A stretch of 64,000 nt of DNA from Acidobacteriota bacterium (GTDB lineage: Bacteria; Acidobacteriota; Thermoanaerobaculia; Gp7-AA8): NCBI GenBank assembly GCA_021781455.1, contig JAJXWV010000057.1, positions 1 through 64,000 on the forward strand, written 5' to 3'. The position numbers and the translations under genes are program-made. Below the pieces are notes generated by a model that was given only the letters and a program-made list of their open reading frames with translations, ran no database searches and had not been told where the DNA came from. Shown here piece by piece: positions 1-6,930 of this stretch. Numbering within the stretch: the first letter of the stretch is position 1; each line of letters starts with the position of its first letter.

Positions 1-423
1 GGCCACCGCCGCGGCCGAGCCGCCCGAGGAGCCGCCCGCGACGCGCGTGAGGTCCCACGGATTTCGCGTCGCGCCGAAGGCGGAGAACTCGGTCGACGAG
101 CCCATGGCGAACTCGTCGAGGTTCGTCTTGCCGACGATTGACGCGCCGAAGCCGCGGAGGCGCTCGACGGCCGTGGCGTCGAACGGAGAGCGGAAGCCGA
201 CGAGGATGCGCGACGCGCAGGTCGTCGGCATGTCGGAGGTCACGATGTTGTCCTTGATCGCGATCGGAATCGCGCCACCACCGCGCGCCAGCGCCTCGTC
301 GACATGAAGAAACGCGTGCACGTCGCCGTCGCGCCTGCGAATCGCTTCCAGAGACGCGTCCACGTACTCGCGCGGCGATAGCTGGTCGCGGGCTTCGGTG
401 AACGGGAGATCGAGGATTTCCAT
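1..423 (-). CDS. gatA: Aspartyl/glutamyl-tRNA amidotransferase subunit A (5' part, runs off window)
   Basis: GatA is the amidase subunit of GatCAB, which converts Glu-tRNA(Gln) and/or Asp-tRNA(Asn) to the amidated form in the cytoplasm. The visible 141 codons start with MEILDLPF and contain the amidase-signature elements: the catalytic lysine in AIKDN (about residue 56) and the glycine/serine-rich [12 protein letters not shown] block with the cis-Ser, cut by the window edge. The nucleophilic serine region lies outside. gatC lies directly upstream, separated only by a repeat element, which is the usual gatC-gatA order. Identification is firm; only the 3' end is missing. Confidence 0.95.
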   Translation of the reverse strand, partial: MEILDLPFTEARDQLSPREYVDASLEAIRRRDGDVHAFLHVDEALARGGGAIPIAIKDNIVTSDMPTTCASRILVGFRSPFDATAVERLRGFGASIVGKTNLDEFAMGSSTEFSAFGATRNPWDLTRVAGGSSGGSAAAVA

Positions 424-430
424 AGTTGAA

Positions 431-497
431 AGTCCCGAGTCCTGAGTCCTGCGGGGGCCCAGGGCGGCTCAGGACTCAGGACTCAGCACTCAGGACT
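431..497. repeat. Inverted copy of a GAGTCCT heptamer repeat between gatC and gatA
   Basis: The left arm (431-450) consists of GAGTCCT-type heptamers and the right arm (469-497) of the complementary AGGACTC units, so the stretch can fold as a hairpin. It contains the gatC stop codon and lies in the gatA leader. A second, longer copy is at 3076-3161. Confidence 0.8.
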
Positions 498-774
498 AAA
501 TGACCGGCGGCACGACGAAGAACCCGTCGCTCCATGCGGGAGCATTCTTCTCGACGAGCTCGCGATCGGTCGACGATTGCAGGATGTCTTCGCGCATCGG
601 CGTTGGAGAACCGGCGGCGTGCTCCTCGAATCCCTCGATGTCGACCTCGCGCAGCTGGTCGATGTAGCTCAGGATCTTCGTCATCTCGGCGGCCATGCGA
701 TCGAGCCCTGCCTCGTCGAATTCCAGATGCGCCAGATCGGCGATGCGGCGCGCTTCGTCGCGAGTGATATTCAT
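496..774 (-). CDS. gatC: Aspartyl/glutamyl-tRNA amidotransferase subunit C
   Basis: This 92-residue protein is the small GatC subunit that wraps around GatA and stabilises the GatCAB amidotransferase. It shows the family pattern: an N-terminal ITRDEARRIADLAHLEF helix, a central helix ending ILSYIDQLREVD, and a C-terminal PTPMRED segment followed by an extended tail with NAPAWSDGFFVVPPVI. Length is typical. It lies just upstream of gatA in the same orientation, so the two are probably co-transcribed. The stop codon falls inside a dispersed heptamer repeat. Confidence 0.95.
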   Translation of the reverse strand: MNITRDEARRIADLAHLEFDEAGLDRMAAEMTKILSYIDQLREVDIEGFEEHAAGSPTPMREDILQSSTDRELVEKNAPAWSDGFFVVPPVI

Positions 775-789
775 GATTTGAGTCTATCT

Positions 790-905
790 CGGAGTGCGGG
801 CGTCCCGCCCGCACCCGCCGGGCGTCCCGCCCGGCGGTCTTGTTGCGGCGCAGAAAACGGCCGGGCAAGATGCCCGGCCGGTGCGGGCGGGACGCCCGCA
901 CTCCG
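790..905. repeat. 116-bp palindromic element with perfect 26-bp arms (family B)
   Basis: Positions 790-815 and 880-905 are perfect 26-nt inverted repeats (core GTGCGGGCGTCCCGCCCGCAC). Two further internal palindromes lie between them, at 815-837 and 858-880. The element ends four bases from the stop of the HD-GYP gene and precedes gatC, so it could act as a terminator-like hairpin. Partial copies occur at 12320 and 27130. Confidence 0.9.
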
Positions 906-908
906 GTG

Positions 909-2663
909 CTACCGCGTCGTCACTGGCGCCGGAGCGCTGCGCATCATCTCTACGAACTTTTTCGCAAGATCCCCGTCGAACTGCGTTCCGGCGCCACGGT
1001 AAATCGTCGCCAGCGCCACTTCCGGCGTGTCCACCGGCTGGTACGACTCGGGGCTGATCATCGTCTCGTACGCGTCGCAGATCTGCACGATGCGCGCGGC
1101 CAGCGGGATCTCCTCGCCGCGCAGCTCGTTGGGATACCCGCGGCCGTCCATCCGCTCGTGATGAGCGAGCACGCCCCGGGCGACCTCGGGGCCGAGCAAC
1201 GGCTCGACCATCGCCGCTCCGACGAAGACATGCTCGTGCAGGATGTTCAGCTCCTCGTCCGACAGCCCGCGCTTGCGGTACAGGCGCTCGTAGTCGAGCA
1301 CGCGCATGCCGACGTCGTGCACGATCGCCGTCAGCCTGACCGTCTCGGCGACAGCAGGCAGAAGGCCGAGGACGCGGAGGAACTGGTCGACGCGCGAGAC
1401 GACGAGATCGGTGTGGCGCTTGAGCACCGGGAACTTCGTGAAGTCCGGCTCGAGCAGCTTCTCGGCGGCGCGCGTGCGCACCCGTTGCAGCGCAGTGCGG
1501 GTCAGCGAGGCTTCCACGACCAGCTGCAGCTCGTCGAGGTTCGCCGCCAGCGTCTCGTGCGCAGCGCGGTCCGGCGCTTCGTTGAAGCCGATCGTCAGGT
1601 ACATCCCCTTCAGGTTTCCGACGATCACCGGCGCGGTGAAGACTTTCTGGATGTCCGACGAAGCGATGGGCGGCGTCAACAGTCCGAGCGGCGTCTGCGC
1701 GTTGGTTCTCACCGATCCGGCCGGCTCACCGCGCTTGGCCAGCCAGCCGCTGAGCTTCGACTGCAGGAAGTTGAGCGTCTCGCCGGTGAGGGTCGACTTC
1801 GAGACGATCTCCTGAATCCCCCCCATGTGGCCGAACGCGCTGAGGGAGACCACCACGACGCCGTTGATGGTGAGCATCTTCCGCAGCACTTCGCGCGCGG
1901 CGACGAGCTCGCCTTCCCCGATCGATTCCGCAGTCGGCGAGGCGAAGCGGCTCACCGCGGTGTGTGCCTCCATGATCAGCGACGCCATCGAGGTCGACGC
2001 CTCGCGTGGCAACGGCGCAGGAGGCGGAGTCTTGACCGCAGGATGTGGCGCGGTGCGCTCCGGCGGCGTGGCCGGCATCGGCGGCAGCGGCACGGTCTGC
2101 GCGATCGTCGGCGCGTTCTGCGTCTCGGCGGCAGCTTTCGCCGTGCCGTTCAACGACGGCGACGTGACCGTGACCGTGACCTGATCGTCCGCGTCGCTGA
2201 GCGTGATGAAGCGCTGGCCGAAGACGTTCTTGTTCGTAAACAGCGCCAGGATCCGGTCGGCGATCCGCTGGATCTTCGGGATGTCGTTCTGATCGAACGG
2301 CAGTTTGGCGGCCTTGTCGCGGCTGTCGATGACGCCGACCAGCTGCCCGCGAAAGTACATCGGCGCCGCAAGCATCCGGTCCGTCCCCGCGTCATAGAGG
2401 CGCTCGGAGAAGCGCGGCTCGGAGGTCAGGCCGTTCACGAAGAACGGCGTGCGCCCCTTCATGCAGCGGTCGATCAGCGCGTCGTTCTCGTCGGCTGCCT
2501 GGCGCACTCCGCCCGTGCGGAAGCCGAAGTCCGTGACCAGCTCGAACCGTGAGGCGCCGTCAAACAGGTAGAGCGCTGCCTTCGTTGCCCGGATTTCCAC
2601 CGCGCAGTCGTACAGGATCTCCTTGAGTTTCGGCCGAAGCTCCTCTACCTCGGGACGCACCAC
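909..2663 (-). CDS. GAF domain - linker - HD-GYP domain protein
   Basis: This 584-residue protein is a likely cyclic-di-GMP phosphodiesterase or related metal-dependent phosphohydrolase. The N-terminal ~150 residues form a GAF-like sensor domain. A proline/alanine-rich linker (about 185-235) follows, then a poorly characterised middle domain (about 240-390) that may be a second GAF. The C-terminal HD-GYP domain shows a RHTDLVV helix, AIVHDVG (the HD pair), ILHEH, AHHERMDGRGYP (the GYP signature) and CDAYETM. Metal ligands appear intact, so activity is plausible. The start is GTG (GTGGTGCGTCCC) without an obvious Shine-Dalgarno, so the N-terminus is uncertain. The 3' end abuts a strong palindrome. 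Confidence 0.85.
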   Translation of the reverse strand: MVRPEVEELRPKLKEILYDCAVEIRATKAALYLFDGASRFELVTDFGFRTGGVRQAADENDALIDRCMKGRTPFFVNGLTSEPRFSERLYDAGTDRMLAAPMYFRGQLVGVIDSRDKAAKLPFDQNDIPKIQRIADRILALFTNKNVFGQRFITLSDADDQVTVTVTSPSLNGTAKAAAETQNAPTIAQTVPLPPMPATPPERTAPHPAVKTPPPAPLPREASTSMASLIMEAHTAVSRFASPTAESIGEGELVAAREVLRKMLTINGVVVVSLSAFGHMGGIQEIVSKSTLTGETLNFLQSKLSGWLAKRGEPAGSVRTNAQTPLGLLTPPIASSDIQKVFTAPVIVGNLKGMYLTIGFNEAPDRAAHETLAANLDELQLVVEASLTRTALQRVRTRAAEKLLEPDFTKFPVLKRHTDLVVSRVDQFLRVLGLLPAVAETVRLTAIVHDVGMRVLDYERLYRKRGLSDEELNILHEHVFVGAAMVEPLLGPEVARGVLAHHERMDGRGYPNELRGEEIPLAARIVQICDAYETMISPESYQPVDTPEVALATIYRGAGTQFDGDLAKKFVEMMRSAPAPVTTR

Positions 2664-2742
2664 GGCAATTGTAAGGCGGGAGGCAGGCAGGTCCGTTCCG
2701 GAAAGACGGACAGTGATCGGGGAGTGCTTGATCGCGGGCTCG

Positions 2743-2838
2743 CCCCCTCATCCGCCTTCGGCACCTTCTCCCCGTTCCGTGTGGGGCAGGCTTTCCAGCC
2801 TGCCCTCCGAGGACAGGCTGGAAAGCCTGTCCCACACG
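2743..2838. repeat. Composite of two dispersed repeats (families F and C)
   Basis: Positions 2743-2773 carry the CCCCTCATCCGCCTTCGGCA repeat that recurs inside a coding region at 20678-20735. Positions 2778-2838 form a long inverted repeat around GTGTGGGGCAGGCTTTCC, with related copies at 8668, 9993 and 13527. It fills the gap between the selenoprotein gene and the HD-GYP gene, and the hairpin could terminate transcription of the former. Confidence 0.8.
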
Positions 2839-2844
2839 AGGGAA

Positions 2845-3072
2845 CTAACCCCGCATCGTGCGCAGCTTGTCGAGGATTTCCTTCTCGGTCGGAAACCGCC
2901 CTTCGTCGTGCTTCGAGAACACGCGCTTCTCGTCGACGGTCACGTTGAAGACCCCGCCGCTCCCGCGCACGATCTCGCTCTCGATTCCGAGCTCTTTCTT
3001 GATCTCAGCCGCCAGACTGGAGGCTCTCGGCAGGTAGTTTCAAACGCCGCAGTAATCGATGCGAATGTGCAT
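2845..3072 (-). CDS. SelW/Rdx-family selenoprotein (in-frame TGA read as selenocysteine)
   Basis: Read through one TGA (3042-3040), this frame gives a complete 75-residue Rdx/SelW-like thioredoxin-fold protein. It opens MHIRIDYCGVU, so the TGA falls exactly at the redox CxxU position (Cys8, Sec11). It is followed by the family's NYLPRA segment, GGVFNVTVDEKRVFSK and GRFPTEKEI. Length and motif order match SelW-like proteins, which are thiol/selenol redox proteins of poorly defined substrate. A hairpin with a GUC loop lies 23 nt after the TGA. An AGGA Shine-Dalgarno, supplied by the upstream heptamer repeat, sits 6 nt before the ATG. The alternative is a nonsense mutation in a CxxC homologue. 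The hairpin, the exact Sec position and the intact downstream frame argue against this. Confidence 0.85.
3007..3025 (-). promoter_or_regulatory. Candidate bacterial SECIS hairpin of the SelW-like gene
   Basis: On the mRNA strand, AGCC pairs with GGCU and CCA with UGG across a single mismatch, closing a GUC apical loop. The loop guanosine is 23 nt downstream of the UGA, within the spacing expected for SelB-dependent SECIS elements. The apex (CAGUCUG) resembles the classical Escherichia coli formate dehydrogenase SECIS apex (CAGGUCUG). Function is inferred from structure and position. Confidence 0.65.
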
Positions 3073-3075
3073 GTT

Positions 3076-3161
3076 GAGTCCTGAGTCCTGAGTCCTGAGT
3101 CCTGAGTCCTGGGTCCTGATTGCTGAGTCCCGGTCCCACTCAGCACTCAGCACTCAGCACT
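3076..3161. repeat. GAGTCCT heptamer array with inverted ACTCAGC units (family A)
   Basis: Six near-perfect GAGTCCT units (3076-3117) are followed by three ACTCAGC-type units (3139-3161). On the minus strand the array lies in the leader of the selenoprotein gene and provides its AGGA ribosome-binding site. It separates that gene from the PP2C gene. Confidence 0.85.
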
Positions 3162-3164
3162 TCG

Positions 3165-3935
3165 TCACACAGCCTGGATCAGCACCGCCGTGATGTTGTC
3201 CATGCCGCCGTGCTCGTTGGCGGTGTCGATCAGCTCCTGACACGCCTTCTCCAGGTTGCCGTCGTTCGTCATGACCAGGCGAAGGATGTCGTCTTCCGAA
3301 ACCATGCCAGTCAGGCCGTCGGAGCAGAGGAGGAACATGTCGCCGTGCTTCAGCTCGACCTCGGACGCGTCCGGGTTGACCTGGAGCGCGCCGCCGAGGG
3401 CTCGGGTGATGACGTTGCGCAACGGGTGCTTCTCCGCTTCGGCCTCGGTCAGCATGCCGGCCTGCACCTGCTCGAAGACCCAGGAGTGGTCGCTGGTGAT
3501 CCGGGAGAGCTTGCTGTCACGGATGAGGTAGACGCGCGAATCGCCGACGTGCGCAACCGACATCGTGTCGGCGTCGGCGAAGCAGGCCACGATGGTCGTG
3601 CCCATGCCGCGCAGCCGCGCGTCCTTGCGCATCGCCTCGAGCACGCGCGTGTTGGCCAGGCGCACCGCGGCCATCAGCTTGTTCGTGGAGCGCTTGTAGT
3701 GCTCGTCGTAGGCGTGCGGCCAGGTGCCGTCGTCTTCCTTGGTATTGAGGATGAACTCGGAGATCGAGTCGACGGCGATGCGCGAGGCGATCTCGCCGGC
3801 AGCGTGGCCGCCCATCCCGTCCGCGACGAGGAACAGCCGGGCGTCGCTCTCCACGAGAAACGAATCCTCGTTGTGCTGACGCTGCCGGCCAACATGAGTG
3901 AGACCGTATGCCTTCAGCTCCATCCCCCGTTTCAC
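3165..3935 (-). CDS. PP2C-family (PPM) serine/threonine protein phosphatase
   Basis: This 256-residue stand-alone PPM catalytic domain removes phosphate from Ser/Thr residues using a two-metal centre. Metal and catalytic motifs are present in order: RQHNEDS (about 18-25), VADGMGGHAAGE, AHVGDSRVY, LLCSDGLTGMV and GGMDNITAVL. The GTG start shown overlaps the upstream DnaJ stop as GTGA. An ATG four codons later (3923), with AAGGGG upstream, is an equally good start and fits the family's MELKAYGLTHVG opening. It is the last gene of the rodZ - HEAT-like - DnaJ/TPR operon. A partner kinase is not visible here. Confidence 0.92.
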   Translation of the reverse strand: MKRGMELKAYGLTHVGRQRQHNEDSFLVESDARLFLVADGMGGHAAGEIASRIAVDSISEFILNTKEDDGTWPHAYDEHYKRSTNKLMAAVRLANTRVLEAMRKDARLRGMGTTIVACFADADTMSVAHVGDSRVYLIRDSKLSRITSDHSWVFEQVQAGMLTEAEAEKHPLRNVITRALGGALQVNPDASEVELKHGDMFLLCSDGLTGMVSEDDILRLVMTNDGNLEKACQELIDTANEHGGMDNITAVLIQAV

Positions 3936-4576
3936 CCCTTCTTGAACAGGGTGAACCCCTTACCCGCCTCTGGCCGTCCTTGCCGCAGTTCCGCGAGCGC
4001 TGCCTGGAGCTCGAGGTTGTCGCGATCCCACTTGAGCGCCTCGTCGAGGTATCGCTCTGCTTTGGCGTTGAGTCCTGCGCGCTTGCAGATCAGGCCGGCG
4101 TCCTTGAGATAGGCCGGATTGACCGGATCCCGCTGCACGGCGCTCTCGATGGCCTGCACGGCCTGGCGCGTCATCGACGGAATCCGCGCTGCTGCCAGCG
4201 CGAGATAGTGAAATGCCTTCGCGTCCTGGTTGTGCTTGACCGCCAGGTCGAAGTTCTCGTACGCCGCCAGGAAGTCCTTGGCCCTGAAGGCGTCGATACC
4301 CTTCTTCATGTAGGCCTTGGCGATCTGGGCGAAGTCGACCGTGCCGCTGTTCGATCCGCCGGAGATCTCCGAATCGTGCTGCTTGCGGCGGGCGGGGTTG
4401 GTCAGGACGTTGACGGCTTCGGTCAGGGTCTGGAAGTGGCGTTCCGCTTCCGCCTTGTCGTCTCCCTTGTACCGGTCGGGATGATTCTCGCGAGCGAGCT
4501 GGCGAAAACGATCACGGATCTGCTGATCGCTCGCCGAGCGCTCCACGCCGAGAACGTCGTAGTAATTGATTTTCAT
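3932..4576 (-). CDS. J-domain protein with C-terminal TPR-like repeats
   Basis: Residues 1-65 form a DnaJ domain (NYYDVLGV opening, HPDRYKGD carrying the essential HPD tripeptide), which stimulates DnaK ATPase activity. The rest (about 95-205) consists of helical TPR-like repeats. There is no Gly/Phe region, zinc finger or DnaJ C-terminal substrate domain, so this is a class III J-protein that probably recruits Hsp70 to a particular client. It is translationally coupled to the PP2C gene (4-nt overlap) and lies 6 nt after the HEAT-like gene. Confidence 0.9.
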   Translation of the reverse strand: MKINYYDVLGVERSASDQQIRDRFRQLARENHPDRYKGDDKAEAERHFQTLTEAVNVLTNPARRKQHDSEISGGSNSGTVDFAQIAKAYMKKGIDAFRAKDFLAAYENFDLAVKHNQDAKAFHYLALAAARIPSMTRQAVQAIESAVQRDPVNPAYLKDAGLICKRAGLNAKAERYLDEALKWDRDNLELQAALAELRQGRPEAGKGFTLFKKG

Positions 4577-4582
4577 TCGGGC

Positions 4583-5674
4583 TCAGGCGTTCTTCTGGCG
4601 GGCCTGATAGAACCTGCGGGCCGTCGTGCGGACGATTTCAGCGACGCCCTTGTCGTCCTTCAAACCTTTCAAATCACGCAAGGTTAAACGATTGATCAGC
4701 GGCAGGACAACCCCCACCGGAGTGCGCGGATTCCTCGCCAGTGCCAGGACCACAGGGTACTTCGCCATCCACTCGCGCCGCAGTGAGATCAGCCGGAGCA
4801 CCTCCTGGTCGACCTCACGCATGCCGGAGATGTTCTCCACCTCCGTCATGGTCATGCGGGGATTGCGCATGGTCGAGGAGCAGACCAGCCGGTTGCGCTC
4901 GCGGATCAGGATCGAGCGCACCGTCTTGTCTCCGCGGAATGCCAGCAGGACCTTCTCGCCCACCGTCATCTGGGTGATCTGCGCCCAGATCGACTGCGCC
5001 TTCTCGTCCTTCTTCTCCTGCTCGGGAAGCTCCGGCAGCGGATGGTCCGGCTGAGGCTCTGCCTCGGCCGCGGCGAGGAGGTCGGCGATGGCTTCCATCG
5101 GCGCCTCGTCCTCGGATGCCTCGAGGTCGAACTTCGCAATGGCGGCCTGCAGCCGCGCCTTCTTGTCGAAGAACTCCTCGCGCACTTCCATCGCCCGGCG
5201 GCGGTTGTCGGGCGAGAGGCGCGGATTCTCGAGCAGCGCGTCGAGGATCTGCGGCGCACGGATGATGCGCGACTGGTTCGTGACGATGATGTCCTGCACG
5301 TGCGCCTCGGCGCGCCGCGCCAGCTCCGCCACCGAGCTGTCAAGAAAGCTCTTGTTCCGGACCAGCGACTCCAGCACGAAATTGTCGTTCGTCGCCCGCG
5401 CCAGCAGGTCGAGGTTCGTCGCGGAGTTGCTCTCGTTCTCGGCGAAGGCGACCACCACGCGCGAAGGAGTGTCGCTGAGCGTCTGCCGCGCGGTCGTGGC
5501 CACCTCATCGTCCGTCGAGGCGCAGAGATACGCGATCACCGCCACCACTTCGCCCTGCTCGATCGGCAGGAAGCCGCGGGCGAAGTTCAGCAGGATGTCA
5601 TGCGGGTACGCGCCGGTCTCGATGAGGCCGATGACCGAAGTGGCGTTGAGGTCCAGGGGTGTTGAACTGCTCAT
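4583..5674 (-). CDS. HEAT/leucine-rich-variant-like helical repeat protein, function unknown
   Basis: This is a 363-residue soluble, mostly helical protein. An N-terminal helical-repeat segment carries ENPRLSPDNRRRA. An acidic, proline-containing linker (about 195-230) follows, then a C-terminal repeat region with FRGDKTVRSILIRERNRLV, LARNPRTPVGVVLPLINRL and LRDLKGL. The 'ALxxNPxTPxxxAxxxLxxLxxxDLR' pattern recurs in the 249-residue protein at 10479-11228, suggesting distant homology. It overlaps rodZ by an ATGA and precedes the J-domain gene, so it probably works with that operon. I do not recognise a defined function. Confidence 0.8.
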   Translation of the reverse strand: MSSSTPLDLNATSVIGLIETGAYPHDILLNFARGFLPIEQGEVVAVIAYLCASTDDEVATTARQTLSDTPSRVVVAFAENESNSATNLDLLARATNDNFVLESLVRNKSFLDSSVAELARRAEAHVQDIIVTNQSRIIRAPQILDALLENPRLSPDNRRRAMEVREEFFDKKARLQAAIAKFDLEASEDEAPMEAIADLLAAAEAEPQPDHPLPELPEQEKKDEKAQSIWAQITQMTVGEKVLLAFRGDKTVRSILIRERNRLVCSSTMRNPRMTMTEVENISGMREVDQEVLRLISLRREWMAKYPVVLALARNPRTPVGVVLPLINRLTLRDLKGLKDDKGVAEIVRTTARRFYQARQKNA

Positions 5675-6537
5675 GTGGAAGTCCGGGTCGTCTGTGTTTC
5701 GTCGGCCCCGTCCATGACCGGCGGCGGCAGGGTGCTACGGTCGAAGATTCGATCGTGAAGGACCTTGCCGTCCGGTCCGAGGGGCGGCTGCTCGATTCCA
5801 TTGAACGTCACCTTCACGCCCGCCGCATTCCCGATGGTCTTGAACGTGAAATTGTCCTGCGCTTCGAAGGTGCGCTGGTCACCCTTCCTGAGCTCGTCGT
5901 TGATGACCGTCTTTCCGTCGACCTGCAGCGTGACCCAGGAATTTTCGACGAGGTCGAGGGTGAGGTGGAGGTTGTTGTCGGCCGGCTGGGTGGCCGTGGC
6001 GGTCGCGGCGGCGACGGCGGCTGGCCGCGGAGCGCGCGGCGCGACGACGGCACGCGCGGCAGCTTCGTTCTCCACCCGGGCGTTCTTGTGCCGCCAGGCA
6101 AACCAGAGGGCGACCGCGAGGACGGCCACGATGACGAGGAACAGCCAGACGTTGCGATCGACGCGCGCGTAGACGGGCGGAATGCCGCGCTTGATCGGCG
6201 GAGGAGGAGGGATGACCGGCTGCGGCTGAGTCAGCCGGTCGAGGTGAAGGCTCTGCTCGATCCGGTCATCGCCGGCGGCCGCGAAGTTGTACCGGTTCAC
6301 CATGTCCTCGGCGTTGAGGCCGAGGTAGCGGGCGTACTCGCGGACGAACCCGCGCGTGAACACGGGCGCGGGGAGCGTCTTGTGGTCGTTGCGTTCGATC
6401 GCCTCGAGGAATCGCTTGCTGATCTTGGTCGCGTCGGCAATTTCCTTCAGGGAAATGCCTCGAATCTCGCGTTCCCGCCGCAGCTCTTCGCCGAACGAGG
6501 CGAGCTCCGAATGGCTCTGCGGATCGTTGTCCGGCAT
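5671..6537 (-). CDS. rodZ: RodZ-like cytoskeletal/morphology protein
   Basis: This 288-residue bitopic protein has an N-terminal RodZ-type helix-turn-helix (about 10-85, with LRREREIRGISLKEIADAT and FVREYARYLGL) that in characterised homologues binds MreB. A proline-rich segment (PPPPP) and one transmembrane helix (about 128-150, NVWLFLVIVAVLAVALWFAW) follow, then an alanine-rich spacer and a C-terminal beta domain of the DUF4115 type ending near 265. It is first in the operon with the HEAT-like, DnaJ and PP2C genes. Its upstream region carries a striking 8-bp tandem array that may affect expression. Confidence 0.88.
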   Translation of the reverse strand: MPDNDPQSHSELASFGEELRREREIRGISLKEIADATKISKRFLEAIERNDHKTLPAPVFTRGFVREYARYLGLNAEDMVNRYNFAAAGDDRIEQSLHLDRLTQPQPVIPPPPPIKRGIPPVYARVDRNVWLFLVIVAVLAVALWFAWRHKNARVENEAAARAVVAPRAPRPAAVAAATATATQPADNNLHLTLDLVENSWVTLQVDGKTVINDELRKGDQRTFEAQDNFTFKTIGNAAGVKVTFNGIEQPPLGPDGKVLHDRIFDRSTLPPPVMDGADETQTTRTST

Positions 6538-6583
6538 CTGGGGGCATTGTAGTCAATTCGGGTGGGTGGTGCGGTGGGTACCG

Positions 6584-6728
6584 GGTTGCGCGGTTACGCG
6601 GTTACGCGGTTGCGCGGTTGCGCGGTTGCGCGGTTGCGCGGTTACGCGGTGGCGCGGTTGCGCGGTTACGCGGTGGCGCGGTTACGCGGTTGCGCGGTTG
6701 CGCGGTTACGCGGTGGCGCGGTGGCTCG
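6584..6728. repeat. 8-bp tandem array, unit GCGGTTRC, about 18 copies
   Basis: About 145 bp consist of the units GCGGTTAC, GCGGTTGC and GCGGTGGC in mixed order with no interruption. The array ends about 45 bp upstream of the rodZ start codon. Apparent reading frames through it (RLRGYAV-type) are low-complexity artefacts. Confidence 0.95.
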
Positions 6729-6742
6729 GTTGTTGCGCGGTG

Positions 6743-6852
6743 GTGTCATCCTGAGCCGGCGGAGCGTCGAGCGGCACTGCGGCGCTTCGCAAATCGCGGA
6801 AGCGGAGCGCGGCGAAGGACCCCAGCCCCCGTAGGCCCGGCCCGGGTGGTGG
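6743..6852. repeat. Dispersed repeat family D, copy 1
   Basis: It begins GTCATCCTGAGCCGGCGG and ends with the GTAGGCCCGGCCCGGGYGGTGG block. Other full or partial copies are at 10056, 10321, 13579 and 13704. GTCATCCTGAGC...GAAGGATC elements of this kind are widespread non-coding repeats in several phyla. Confidence 0.85.
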
Positions 6853-6930
6853 CTCGCAAATCCGCGCGGGACGGGGTTCTGCGAACCACGTGACGGCCGG
6901 CGGACGTGCAGACGGCATAAAATGCAGTCG

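Noticed and set aside
840-2552. 570-codon open frame on the + strand opposite the HD-GYP gene
   Set aside because: It is arginine- and histidine-rich antisense shadow of a gene with intact HD-GYP motifs. High GC keeps the opposite strand open.
3076-3161. Possible CRISPR-like array
   Set aside because: Units are 7 bp, contiguous and without unique spacers.
6562-6834. Repeat protein frame with RLRGYAV units
   Set aside because: It is only a reading frame through the 8-bp tandem array and is open in several frames. It has no upstream signals or sequence complexity.
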